DNA from: Chara braunii
Taxonomy: Eukaryota; Streptophyta; Charophyceae; Charales; Characeae
Assembly: GCA_003427395.1 (NCBI GenBank)
Contig: BFEA01000036.1
Coordinates: 120,007-166,306 of the forward strand
DNA: 46,300 nt
Reading direction: 5' to 3'
Position 1 is the first letter of the stretch; every line of letters starts with the position of its first letter. Under the pieces are notes generated by a model. The model was not told the DNA's origin. It did not search any database and worked only from the letters and a program-made list of their open reading frames with translations. Positions 1-9,980 of this stretch are shown piece after piece. The position numbers and the translations under genes were made by a program.

Positions 1-420
1 TCGTCAGGAGTCGGGGGGGGGGAAGGGCGACGGGAGTCGGGGTCACGCGGAAGATAGCACGGGGGGGGTAGAGTCGGGATTGCAATCGGGGGCCGGGGGG
101 GGAGTAAAAGAAGAAGAGGAGGAGAAGAAGAAGAAAAAGAAAAAGGATAGGGAGAAGAAGACGAAGAAGGAGAAAGAAAAAATAAAAAAAAAGAAAATTG
201 TCATCGATTATTTATCTGCGCGGGTAGCAACGACGATGACGAGGATGGCACGGCGCGGCGACGAGGACGACATGCACGGCGATGGTGACGTGGCATGACG
301 ATCGCGACGGTGACAATGATGACGTGGCACGACGATGACGATGATGATGTAGCACGATGGTGACGATCACAACGATGACGTTGATGATGGGCAGGTGGTG
401 ACGACGAAGCAGGGTGGGTC
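1..420. repeat. Low-complexity G-rich, GAA-rich and GATGAC-type simple repeats
   Basis: Bases 1-110 are G-rich, about 110-200 is a purine run of GAA/GGA type, and about 230-400 is a degenerate GATGAC/GGTGAC microsatellite. Reading frames here give only Lys/Glu- or His/Arg-rich low-complexity peptides, so no gene is called. Confidence 0.8.
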
Positions 421-1935
421 GGGCGGGTTCGAATCGCTCCGATACCAGTGTGACGGGGCTGAGGCAACGAGGCTGGGAGAGAGAGGGAGAGAGGGAGAGC
501 ACACACACACACTCACTCAACTCAACGCAGACTCGACACGACTCGACGGACGCAGACACGAAGTGGCAAAGTGGTAAAGTCGAAGTCTTGGATTCCCGAA
601 CACAATGTCGAAGCAAGTCACACCGAAGCACAAGCACTGAGGCCGCAAACTGAATGCCCGTACTGGGCTTGGGTCCGATCTTAAGTATTGGACTCAAGTT
701 CAGTCCGATGGGCAGACGTGCAATTTGCCCAGGGCTGAACTGAAAATCGAAAGTTTGAAATTGGGCGCCAGAATGCCGGATGGCGTCGAGTGTCCCAATT
801 CAGAAAAATAAAACAAAGAAAAAAATAAAAATAAGAAAAACAAAGAAAAGAAAATGTGTGCAGTTAACTGCGGTTAGCGTCCCGCGGACCAGTGATCGAG
901 CCCTGTGTAGTCCGTAACAGTGTGTGTGTGTGTGTGTGTGTGTGTGTTCGGGTTTGCTGTTGTGGATTGTAGATCTAATGGTGGGCTTTGTGAGCAGGGC
1001 TGGCATCAAGGATCTTTCTGTTTTTCCTTTTTGTTCGTCGTTTTGGCTCAGTTTATTTCCCAACTTTCTGCTGATCGGAGATCTCTCTAGATGAAAGCTC
1101 ATGTGGCATTGTGCGGGGAGCTGTGCTGTATTTACGCCCTTTAGCACCATTTCCCTGTCTTCAGTTTTATTCTGTCTTTGCTCCTGTCCCCACCTAGCTT
1201 GGGTCTTCCTGTTCATGTCTTTATAGTAAGTTTATACCAACATGGATGTTGTTTCCACTTGTTCTTCTGTGAGTGTGGGCAGGTTTTTACCAGCTGTCTT
1301 TCTCCTGTTCTCCCCCAATGACCTGCAACTTGTCATTGATGCCCTTCCCCCTCCTCCTCCCTCGTCCTCCATCGCAGAATGGTGTTTGCAAAACTGTTTT
1401 TGTGTGGTTGTGTGCGGATGGAGGGTAGCGGACTTGATGCCCCACCAATCTGAGATGTTGAATCCTGGCTAAGTTGCCAAGTTTTGCTACTAAGAGTGCT
1501 GCAGAGTATTTAGTGCTAGTACCGGCGCTCGGGGCATGTAGACAGCGGCAATCCCTTATGTGCTCAGAGGTTGCTGAGGCACTGAGGTGAATTTGGTGTG
1601 TGAGAGAGCACAGCTTGTATGCCTTTTGCTGTCTGACCACTTTCTATGCCTTTCTCCATCTCTGATGTTTTTGCGCAGGGGCCATGCTAATCTTTTTCTG
1701 CCTCTGATCTCTTTGCCTGTCTTTGCAGGCTGGGAACTGTGTCATTTGAGGTGGAGGCTATGTTAAAGGTGGCTCGCTTTCTTTGCGGGTCAGTTGAATT
1801 GTAGGCCTTTCCTCCCCTTTTTACCGTAGCTTAGTTCTGTGAACAAATTCTGTCCCTTAACTCAGTTCTACAAACTTCTGCCCGTCTCCGTTGGGGCGTA
1901 CTCCGCTGATACTACGATTGTTGGTTGCATTGAAG

Positions 1936-1982
<47 letters not shown>

Positions 1983-2390
1983 GTTTGCACCGGTCAGTTG
2001 CCTCCACCACGGATGCATCACCTGTCGTAATTGTTTTTGTGAATGAAGCCGCAACAGGTCATCTAGTTTTTTTCTGTAAATAGCTCTAAGGAGGGATTTT
2101 GGAAGTTTTCAGGTTTCTCTGCTAGCACAACACTTGGAATGGGCTTCAACAGCATCATTTTTCGGGTGGTCCTTTATGTCAAATCTCACCCTTTTTCAGA
2201 AACCATGAAAACAGCATTGTGGAGGCCGGATTCTTTTGTTTTCGGGAGGAGGAAAAGAAGTCATAATCAATCAAATCACTGTTTTCTCGCTACATTTCCA
2301 CTTAGCCACCAGCCAGCTGCATTCTAATGTGAATACTTGGTGCCTCTCTGTGTTGTCATGTTCACTTCAGTACATGACTCCACAAAAGAA
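421..2390. other. Non-coding stretch with microsatellites
   Basis: No frame shows a recognisable domain. It contains a (GT)n tract at about 920-946 and a (GA)n tract at about 1,939-1,980. The upstream exons expected for the TRS120 gene were looked for here and none could be recognised. Confidence 0.6.
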
Positions 2391-2394
2391 ACAT

Positions 2395-2461
2395 GAGACT
2401 GTTTTGTTGGACTTTCACCGACTTTCACCGACTCGTCAGGAGGTTGAGCCCCGACAGTCTC
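2395..2461 (-). ncRNA. Type III hammerhead ribozyme relic A (G12 lost, duplicated stem II)
   Basis: On the minus strand, GAGACUGU pairs with ACAGUCUC (8 bp, stem III), followed by the cleavage triplet GUC, a short stem I hairpin (GGGG/CCUC) and the core CUGACGA. Stem II carries a 10-bp tandem duplication of GGTGAAAGTC. The conserved GAAA after stem II reads AAAA, so catalytic G12 is replaced by A; I infer that it is inactive. The same family occurs at 2,725, 3,410, 3,783, 16,451 and 17,257. Confidence 0.65.
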
Positions 2462-2472
2462 CTCAGGATGCA

Positions 2473-2473
<1 letters not shown>

Positions 2474-2506
<33 letters not shown>

Positions 2507-2535
2507 GAAGGCACTTCACGAATACTTTCGCCATC

Positions 2536-2582
<47 letters not shown>

Positions 2583-2583
2583 N

Positions 2584-2628
<45 letters not shown>
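2474..2628. repeat. (GT)n microsatellites
   Basis: Two long GT tracts (about 2,474-2,503 and 2,539-2,628) are separated by about 35 bp of unique sequence. A single N at 2,583 lies inside the second tract and probably marks an unresolved repeat length. Confidence 0.95.
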
Positions 2629-2633
<5 letters not shown>

Positions 2634-2724
2634 TCAGATCCCACGGCAAATCCATGCCATGTACACCACCACCACAGTGGTACACCAGACCCTGGTCATG
2701 TCCAAACTAATGCTCTCTGCTGCG

Positions 2725-2760
2725 CCAACTCATCAGGAGGCTGAACCCTCGACAATCTGC
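2725..2760 (-). ncRNA. Truncated hammerhead ribozyme relic B
   Basis: The minus strand shows the stem III 5' strand GCAGAUUGU, the GUC triplet, the stem I hairpin GAGG/CCUC and CUGAUGA, then only the 5' half of stem II (GUUGG). Compared with locus C, about 24 bp holding the rest of stem II, GAAA and the stem III partner are missing. The deletion end points share CC. Not a functional ribozyme. Confidence 0.6.
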
Positions 2761-2769
2761 TGAATCTCC

Positions 2770-3290
2770 GTATTTGATGGTTTGGGTCATGAACCCTTTG
2801 ACCCTTGTTGAAGGCAGACTGTCCCCAAGCGGAACATTGCAGCGGGCAGCAACTCTATGGAGCACCAGGCAGCACAGTAGAGGCAACACGGCTGCACAAC
2901 GCCAAGAACGACTGCGAGGAACGACATGGCACGCAGGACATGCAGCACGGCAACCGTGTAGTGAAGCACAAGGCAACACAAGCAAGGTAGCCACACTACA
3001 AGGTACGACAGGGCGAGCGGACCAGCAGCTCGGCAAACGTGGAGCAAAGCACAAGGCACCAGCAACAAGGCAACCATCCAACAAGGCCTGCAAGCAGCAA
3101 ACATGGAAGGTACGGCCTGCGGATGGGCGGCGAAGACAACATGCAAGGCATGCAAAGAGTGCCAGGCACTCCAAACGAGGAATGACCAACTGTTTGGCAC
3201 TGCTTAGAGGTGCTTGCTTCGACAGGGATAAAGTACCTCGAAAAAATTGAAGAATGAAAGACAGAACACGCAGAGAAAGACATACAAAAC
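2770..3290. other. Non-coding, degenerate CAAGGCAAC-type repeats
   Basis: The stretch about 2,840-3,180 is built from diverged CACAAGGCA/GCAACA words that recur at 3,895-4,260. Open frames on both strands reflect this skewed composition (Ala/Gln/Arg on +, Cys/Leu/Ala on -) and show no domain, so no gene is called. Confidence 0.5.
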
Positions 3291-3295
3291 TGATC

Positions 3296-3296
<1 letters not shown>

Positions 3297-3358
<62 letters not shown>
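3297..3358. repeat. (GT)n microsatellite
   Basis: About 30 uninterrupted GT units lie about 50 bp left of hammerhead locus C. Loci A and C of the hammerhead family both sit next to GT tracts. Confidence 0.95.
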
Positions 3359-3360
<2 letters not shown>

Positions 3361-3409
3361 GTCATATTTGCTATAAAGTAGTATAAACTCAAAAAAAGCA
3401 TGACTGCGC

Positions 3410-3466
3410 CAGACTGTTTCATCGGACTTTCACCAACTCATCAGGAGGTTGAACCCCGACAGTCTG
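3410..3466 (-). ncRNA. Type III hammerhead ribozyme C, complete core
   Basis: This 57-nt minus-strand motif has every element of a type III hammerhead. Stem III is CAGACUGU with ACAGUCUG, a perfect 8 bp. The triplet is GUC, with predicted cleavage between complement positions 3,458 and 3,457. Stem I is GGGGU-UCA-ACCUC (5 bp, one wobble). The core CUGAUGA is followed by stem II GUUGG-UGAAAGU-CCGAU (two wobbles) and GAAA. All invariant core bases (C3 U4 G5 A6 G8 A9 G12 A13 A14 A15.1 U16.1, H17=C) are present. Type III hammerheads in plants are known from retrozymes, small non-autonomous LTR elements. No LTR pair could be recognised around this copy. Activity is inferred, not shown. Confidence 0.8.
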
Positions 3467-3782
3467 CCCAGGATCCATTTGACTGGTGGATAAGGACTCA
3501 CCACATCGCCCAGAGTCAGCGATAGCCCTGAGAAAAGTGGTTGACTTTACTCACACCAACCCCGCAATCCTAGTGTGTGTGGGGAGGGGCAAGGGGGGCG
3601 TGATATTAATGAGCTGCTGTGCTTCTAGTGTAGCATGTTGAGACCAGTGGAGCGGTGTTTCACAAGGACATGGAAAACATGCCCACAATCGATGCACTAA
3701 AGCGAGGCCCAAAATAAAGTCGGTAGTGAAACCACCCGGAAAACAGAATTTCAGTAAGAAGAAAAAGATGAGGATGGTGACG

Positions 3783-3838
3783 AACTGTTTCCTCTGACTT
3801 TTACCGAGTCATCAGAAGGCATAACCATCGACAGTCTG
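3783..3838 (-). ncRNA. Hammerhead ribozyme relic D (core intact, stem I degraded)
   Basis: The minus strand has ACUGU/ACAGU (stem III, extended by one wobble pair), GUC, CUGAUGA, stem II closed by CUC/GAG, and GAAA. The region that should form stem I (GAUGG...CCUU) pairs poorly. Clearly a member of the same family as C and E but decayed. Confidence 0.6.
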
Positions 3839-3894
3839 CAGAATCCCCTCGTAACGTGTTGAACCGTATTCTGCTTCAACCTTTGATGCAAGAG

Positions 3895-4260
3895 AGCACG
3901 GAAGTGGGCGAACAACAAGGCGAAGAGGAAGGAGGGAACAGCGGGGCATGGCAAGCAGTGAAGATACATGTTAAGCGGCAGCAAGGCAGGCGGTATGGCA
4001 GGCAGCAAGCCACGGCACAGGGCATGCGGGCACTTGAACAGTGAGGTAAACAGGAAGGGAACAAGACAATGAGCAGCAAGGCAGGCAGGCAAGAGGGCAA
4101 GCAGTGCAATGAGAAGCAAGGCGAGCAGGCAAGAGGGTGGGCAGCGCAATGAGCAGCAAGGCAGCAAGGCAGCAAGGCAGGCAGTAAGACACAGGGACTA
4201 GCAAACGAACAACAAGCAGGCGCAAGGCTCAATGGCAGGAGGGTAGGGGCAGTTTGGGCA
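3895..4260. repeat. GCAAGGCAGGCAG minisatellite
   Basis: Diverged tandem copies of a unit of about 45-50 bp containing AATGAGCAGCAAGGCAGGCA and GGCAAGAGGGCAAGCAGTGC. Cys/Leu-rich reverse-strand frames are composition artefacts. Confidence 0.7.
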
Positions 4261-4967
4261 GCCAAATGACAAGGAACGCAAAAGGAGAAGATGGATAACA
4301 GCTATAAGGTGAATACGTGCAAGGGAGGCCAACACAGTGAGCAGCAAGGCAAGCTGCAGCATGACACAGAAAAACATGCGCGCACAGCAAGGATCAGTGC
4401 AGCTATCAGCTACCCACGTCATATGGAAAATGCTGCAGACTGGAGGTTCACGCCACCAGAAAAGAGCCAGGGAGTCAAAACATGACTGTTTTGTCACTAG
4501 ACTCACTACCAGGGAAATCAGGGACACATGCATCCTGGACACAGAAGGCCCCCAGATAGTGTTGCAGGCACTTCGGCACACCTTCAAGGAACATGGGAAA
4601 AAACAAGAGTGCAAAGTTGCAAACAAACTGGACAACTAATTAGAAGAAGAATCAAGATGAAGAAAATAATGTAAACAAGTTAGAGTAATATGATGCTCTG
4701 TGTGTGTAATACCGTCAATACGTTATTGTCGTTACAGCAGGGCCAACGGTTGGGCTGAGCAGCATCGGCTCTGGCTGCTTGGGTTCTCTGCATTGTGCTG
4801 GCATGCCCCTGGTCAAAAAATTTAGAGAAGCAGAAGGGGGCTATACAGGAATCTGGAAAGAGAACTACATTGCGGAGAATTGCACTTCGGATTTACTCCA
4901 GTGAATCTTAGGACTGACTTCAGTAATTCTCAGCCGCACTTTCTGCTTCCAACTTCAGATTGTTAAT
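4261..4967. other. Non-coding, nothing recognised
   Basis: No domain, RNA gene or repeat structure is recognised. The segment near 4,485-4,500 has weak similarity to the 3' part of the hammerhead family (ACTGTTTTGT) but no core. Confidence 0.4.
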
Positions 4968-5016
4968 CATCGCAGGTTCTTTTTTTTTTTTTTTTTTTTT
5001 TTTCATCGCAGGTTCT
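4968..5016 (-). mobile_element. Poly(A)-only insertion flanked by a 13-bp duplication
   Basis: CATCGCAGGTTCT occurs at 4,968-4,980 and again at 5,004-5,016, with only 23 T residues between. This is the structure expected of target-primed reverse transcription that copied little more than a poly(A) tail (minus orientation), leaving a target-site duplication. Slippage or misassembly could produce the same pattern. Confidence 0.55.
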
Positions 5017-5673
5017 GATCATGATTCAAAATTCAAATCTCTCTCTCAACATGAACAGGTCCCATGGGACCGTGGGGTTTTTCAGTAACCTTGTACGCAC
5101 CTTACTGCAGGGGTTGATTGCGTGGGGGCATTTACATACTGCACCTTGGGTTTGGCTTTTACAAGTTTTATAACTTTTATTACATACTGTATCTTAGTTT
5201 CCACAGGACCACAAGCCTGCATTTTGTGCTGGCAATTTGGCGAACCTGTTTCCGCAACTGATTGGTCAAAACTTCTCAAAAGTCTTCGGCTCTTGTTTCG
5301 CGACTCTTTTCATGATGTTGTCATATTTTTGTGGTTGATTGGAAAGGTGCTCTGTCATTTCCAAGGATGGATAGTTTTTGAGTCTGCATCACCGTCAGGC
5401 CACTTTTGCTGGAGACTCCTGTGAGTCGTTTAAGCGGACAGCATGTTTCTTTGTCTTTGAAAAAGGTCTCTCCGATCATTATGCATTGTTCACGATATAT
5501 GTGTCTGTACGTTTTAGCTAATCCATAGGAATGCGTTGATGGCAGTAGAGCAACATGCAATAGGTAAGTCAATCACGAACAGGGACAGGAAGGCGCTGGT
5601 GGTATCAGGTTCTGCGGCAGTTGTTTCAATAAACTGACAAAGTCTTGGAATTGGGGTGCGGTGTTGTTTGCAG
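5017..5673 (+). other. Upstream intron sequence of TRS120
   Basis: The region ends in a good 3' splice site (GTGTTGTTTGCAG, AG at 5,672-5,673). The exon that should precede it, coding the helical N-terminal half, is not recognisable in the window, so this intron is at least several hundred bases long and the gene's 5' part lies beyond or is unrecognised. Confidence 0.5.
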
Positions 5674-8531
5674 GCGGGAAACACCCAAGGAAGTCACTGA
5701 TTTGCTGATGCTGGCTGTGGGCATAGGGAGGGGTCTCACGGATCCCTGTGATAAGCTGGTACTCAATGTGGAAGTGGCACGTATCTTTGGATTACTGGGG
5801 TTTGAGCGCAAGGCTGCCTTCTTCTCGCGCCAGGTGGCCCAGCTTTATCAACAGCAAGACAGTAGATGGGCAGCCATGAGTGCACTTCAGGTGTTGATGA
5901 TTGCTGCACCTCTTTATAGGGTTCCTATACAAAGTGCCCTGAAGCAGCAACAACATGGTTTGCTTGCGCTTACGGAGAGTGTGGTCGCTCTTTCACGAGA
6001 CCAGGAGCAGAGGAGGAATGAGAGGAAAGAAGGCGGCATGCAGATCACCAAGAGAAGTAGCTCAGGGGTATCGCATGCCGTGCGAGGAGTGTTGCCGATG
6101 GAGGGGCAGTGGAACACCCTGCAGATGGAATTGCTGGGCGACATGCTGGCAGCTGCTATACGGGCACAGGACCCCATAGCTGCCTGGAGTGCGGCGGCAA
6201 GGTTGTTGAGAGGACACTACAGCTCCATCCTGCCAAATGGGCAGCTTGTCCTCTCTGCAAAGCTTGTGGCCGCAGCCGAGCGGATGCCGACAGGAAGCCG
6301 ATGTCTTGATCCTGCCCTGCCGATTGTCAATCTGCACAGCTTTGTTGAGGCGGCCTCAGTGCTGCAGATTGTCAAGCGGTTCTCAGGACGGAAAGAATGG
6401 TGGGTTGACAGTGGCCAACCCACAACTCCTTTTATTTACTCTCCTTTTGCTTCTCAGGGAGGGGGTTCAGGAAGAGTAGGCAATAATAAGGTCCCACAGA
6501 TTGTTTGGGTGAGTGGCGAAGTGAGCCAGGTGGTGGTTGAGCTTAGGAATCCCTGTTCATTTGAGGTTGTGGTCGATAGTCTGTTTCTCAGTGTTGAGGG
6601 TGGTTCTTACGATCCATTCCCAGTTGCGCTAAGCTTGCCAGCGAATACAGCTGGACATCTTGTCACCTTATCGGGCGTACCCCGATCTGTGGGGCCAGTC
6701 AATGTGAGAGGATGTTTTGTGCGAAGCTTTGGCGTACTTACCGAACATTTGTTCAACAACGCTGTGGACGTATTGGGTCGTAGCAAGGTGGGAGGCTCTG
6801 CAATCGTACGGTCTGGGGGTCGCCAAAGACTGGGGTCACATGTTACTGTCGTACCACATTTGCCGCTACTTGTTGCGACTGTCGCCGGAGGAGAGGGAGC
6901 AGGAGTGCTGTATGAGGGCGAGATAAGGGATGTGCAGCTCAGTCTTACGAACGTCGGTGCAGCAGCAGTGGATGAGGTACACATGTCTCTCTCTGGAAGA
7001 AATCGGGAGCAGGTCCTTTCCATAGGGCAGGACGTTTTGCAGTCAAGCTTGCCCCTGTTGCCAGGAAGCTGTGTGTTGGTGCCTATACGCCTTCGCGCTG
7101 GCAAAGCAACCATGGAAGCAAAAGGAAGCGACGGACCAGCAACCCTCAGCCGGCCCAGCACTGCACGAGCTGGCGTGAGCAATCAGAAAGCAGGGAGCAC
7201 CGTTTTGACAATTCACTATGCTGGGAAGGGGCGGGCGGAAGGCTCTGCAGGGGTTGGAAACGTGAGCACAGAGGCTCTGCCACCAGGGCGTCGGCTGACA
7301 ATCCCTTTACAACTGCATGTGCTGCAGGGGCTCACACTTGTCCGTGCCCGACTTCTTCCGATGGATGTGCGCCCTAGGTCGGCAAACTTCATCGTGGCAA
7401 TGCCTGGCCGGAGAGGAGCAGCAGCAACAGGACATGCAAGCAAGGGTGCCGGAGGCGAACTGGAGAGGTACCCTGGTCCTGGGCCTGGACTGAGGCTGAT
7501 GGAGTTGGAATTGTTCAACACAACAGATGTACTTTTTGAAGTGAGTGTGATGATTCGGCAGCAGGAAGCACACACACGAGTGCTTCCCGATGGTGAATGC
7601 GAGGAAGACCCGGTGGGAACACCAAGAATGGTGTTGTATAGGTGTCATGTTTCAGAATCTCCAGTCACAGCGTACCCTGCAACCCGCATTGACAGGGATT
7701 GCTCAGCAAGGTTGTTGATACCGATTCAACGGTTTAGATTGCGGCCAAGTGCAGGAGGAAACACACCTAGAAATGCAAGGGATAATCTGACACCGAGCAT
7801 CCAAGGGCAGCAAAGAGTAAGAGGATCAAGCAGCACAGGAATGGCAGACCCAGTGAGCTCAAGGTCGTTGGCCGAGCTGGATGCCACAGTTGATTCGCTG
7901 GCCTCGCAGATATGCGTCCGTTGGCAGTCTGGACGAAATAGTACTGGCGAGCTGTCTATAAGGGACGCGATCCGTCAAGCGCTTGAACCCCCAGCGTTTG
8001 ATCTGCTCTTTCCGGATCCGGTCACATTTACATTTGTTGTTGGGAGGTCAGTCACTCAGCTTCCTCAGCCAGTGTCTTCTCCATCTGCTCGAGTGTGTGA
8101 TAACACGCCCTCAGGTCATGGTAACGGAAGGCCTAAGCTTCAGATCTCTGGATCGACTCTGCGGTTGGCATCACTACGATCTCCTGGCTCCTCCCCGATG
8201 GAATCGCCATCAGCAGTAAGCAAATTTGCATCGCCGGCTGCCAGCTCCCCGGTAACAGCGGTCGTAGCATATCGTGCCGCGGATGAGGGAGAAGCATCAC
8301 CTCGGTCTGCAAATGCACAGGGAGGAGATCTTGTCGACCAGAAACTGCCTGGAGAGAGTTCCGAGTTCCTTTGCATGAAAGCCACGGTTCGGGAGCTGAC
8401 GCCAATCGTGCTGATAGTGCGAAATAATAGTCCACAGCTGCAGAAAATGGCAGTAACGATCTCTTGTCAGGATGTTGCAGGCTCCAATTGTCTGGGTTCG
8501 GAGGCGTCAAAGGCAACAGTCCTATGGGCAG
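5674..8531 (+). CDS. TRS120: TRAPPII subunit TRS120/TRAPPC9, large penultimate exon (partial gene)
   Basis: Codes about 952 residues of TRS120 (TRAPPC9), a subunit specific to TRAPPII. TRAPPII is a tethering and Rab-GEF complex at the trans-Golgi network that in plants is needed for cell-plate assembly. Recognition rests on many near-identical plant TRS120 blocks: a helical segment with RKAAFFSRQVAQLY, then PLAAWSAAARLLR-like (here PIAAWSAAARLLRGHY), LYEGEIRDVQLS, PPGRRLTIPLQLHVLQG, LRLMELELFNTTDV, TRIDRDCSARLLIP, RWQSGRNSTGELSIRDAI and LFPDPVTF. These are followed by the immunoglobulin-like C-terminal region. The exon starts after TTTGCAG in phase 2 and ends in phase 1 at G|GTGAGT. The N-terminal roughly 400 residues are absent from the window. 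Residues about 880-920 hold a low-complexity Ser/Ala/Pro insert. The TTG at 5,645 is not a start, since it lies in the intron. Confidence 0.93.
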
Positions 8532-8924
8532 GTGAGTGTGCTTTCCTGTGCTAAGTTCGTCCTTTTTTCTTCGTCTTCTTTATTATTGCAATGCTGCATA
8601 ACATATCTTTTTTCAGATTTTTTTCAATGTTTTTAAGTCAGATTTTTTTTCCTTCGGGGCGGGGGGGGGGGGGGGGAGAGTGCTAAGTCACTTCTACTTT
8701 GCAGATCAGACGGCGATGTCTTCCATATGTGTTTGTTTTACAGCTTCTCTTTCATTTCACATGCAGCCTTTAGATATTCTGGATCTGCTGGACTGTCCAT
8801 TCCATTGCAGATGCATCGACTCTGTGTAATACAGTTCGATTGGCGCGATACACACTGGTCTACAACTCTACAGAGTCTACACTCCTCTGGGTTCTGACCT
8901 GCTTAAATGTTAGTGTCATCTGGT

Positions 8925-8995
8925 CATCTGTGCTTATATCACCTTGTGGGGGTTGACAGGGCTCTGGTCCTCTTATGTGGGTGCCATTGCCATGG
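8925..8995 (+). repeat. Direct repeat, left copy (partner 9,288-9,358)
   Basis: About 70 bp containing TGTGGGGGTTGACAGGGCT and CCTCTTATGTGGGTG recurs at 9,288-9,358 with about 10 percent divergence, on the other side of the adapter. With the hairpin-element copies, the order is x-y|adapter|y'-x'. Confidence 0.75.
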
Positions 8996-9043
8996 GCACA
9001 ACATCAGACTGGTGTATAACTTTGTATTACAACAGTAGTCTTC

Positions 9044-9093
9044 ACCCGACTAGAACGCCCGGTCATTATAGCTGTTTTTGGGGGCAACTTCCA
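9044..9093 (+). mobile_element. Half copy of the small hairpin element, cut by adapter
   Basis: CTTCACCCGACTAGAACGCC followed by GGTCATTATAGCTGT matches the left half of the element at 9,156-9,252. The copy stops where the adapter begins, so its right half is missing because of the chimera. Confidence 0.65.
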
Positions 9094-9096
9094 TCT

Positions 9097-9134
9097 CTGT
9101 CTCTTATACACATCTAGATGTGTATAAGAGACAG
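9097..9134. other. Tn5/Nextera mate-pair junction adapter (assembly contaminant)
   Basis: CTGTCTCTTATACACATCT (9,097-9,115) is followed directly by its reverse complement AGATGTGTATAAGAGACAG (9,116-9,134). This is the 19-bp Tn5 mosaic end twice, exactly as in a Nextera mate-pair circularisation junction. In frame it gives the tell-tale peptide SYTHLDVYKRQ. It is not biological sequence. Confidence 0.97.
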
Positions 9135-9155
9135 CTTCTACTCAATCAGCCCCGT

Positions 9156-9252
9156 CTTCACCCGAATAGAACGCCCGTCATTATAGCTGTATTTGGGGCC
9201 AACTTCCAGCTCAGAAACAGCGATAATTACCAGGCATTCTATTCGGGTGAAG
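9156..9252. mobile_element. Small hairpin (MITE-like) element with 15-bp perfect terminal inverted repeats
   Basis: CTTCACCCGAATAGA at the left end is perfectly complementary to TCTATTCGGGTGAAG at the right end of this 97-bp unit. The inner arms (GTCATTATAGCTGT and ACAGCGATAATTAC) also pair imperfectly. Related copies lie at 41,657-41,767 and about 43,957-44,075, both in introns of eL18. Confidence 0.75.
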
Positions 9253-9701
9253 GCGGTAGCGGTTCTGACCCTCTTGAATGCTTGTGCCGTCTGTGCTTGT
9301 ATCGCCCTGTGGGGGTTGACAGGGCTTTGGGCCTCTTATGTGGGTGTCATTGCCATCGCCCAGGGTTGTTCTCCTTTTTATTAGTGTTAGCCCCCCCTTA
9401 TTATTGTATCCATCATCAGGATTTGAAGCCTTCACTGTTCATTAACAGCTACGTGTGTGACACTGTGTGTATCATTCCGCTCTGTTTATCCGTCTTCTTG
9501 TTCTCTTTCCCTTCAAAGACTAGTTCACCCGAACCTAAGCCGGCCTCCTACTGGTCTACACAGCAAGGCCATGACGCTTTGTGAAAGCGGAAGGCCACTA
9601 GTGAAAGTGGAAGGCCACTAGGGAAAGGAACAGTTGGAGGCTCACGAGCCTTGGAGGGTCGCTTCGTCATCTTAGGCTCATGTGAGCTGGTGTGTTTAAC
9701 A

Positions 9702-9746
<45 letters not shown>
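9702..9746. repeat. (GTT)n microsatellite
   Basis: About 15 GTT units inside the TRS120 intron. Confidence 0.95.
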
Positions 9747-9980
9747 CACCTTTGCGCTTTCGCCCCCCTTTGACAGTGGTACATATCTTGTTGCATCGAT
9801 CGAGATGACATTTAGACCAGTGTGAAGTTGCAGCTCCACATTTGCCTCTCGCACCCTAGCGGCCCCCACCCGCACGCCCCCTGCCAACCCGCTTTTCACT
9901 CACTCCCTGCCTTCTTGATTGCTTTTGGGTTGTCAGTGGCTGGATTACAAATGACTGTCGTCATCGGTGATCGTTTACAG

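Larger units (their letters stand above)
8532..9980 (+). other. Last intron of TRS120 (structure unreliable)
   Basis: Donor GTGAGT at 8,532 and acceptor TTTACAG ending at 9,980 join a phase-1 Gly codon, giving LWAG-TLTGAELVV, which matches the plant family at this point. The intron holds a G-run near 8,660, a duplicated segment, small hairpin elements, a Nextera junction adapter and a GTT microsatellite. Because the adapter marks a ligation chimera, the true length and order are unknown. Confidence 0.85.

Noticed and set aside
424-450. GGGTTCGAATCGCTCC, a tRNA T-arm-like string
   Set aside because: Stem pairing fails on both strands and no box A or cloverleaf is present.
9078-9584. 168-codon frame containing SYTHLDVYKRQ
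   Set aside because: It crosses the Nextera adapter inside an intron; the frame is an artefact.
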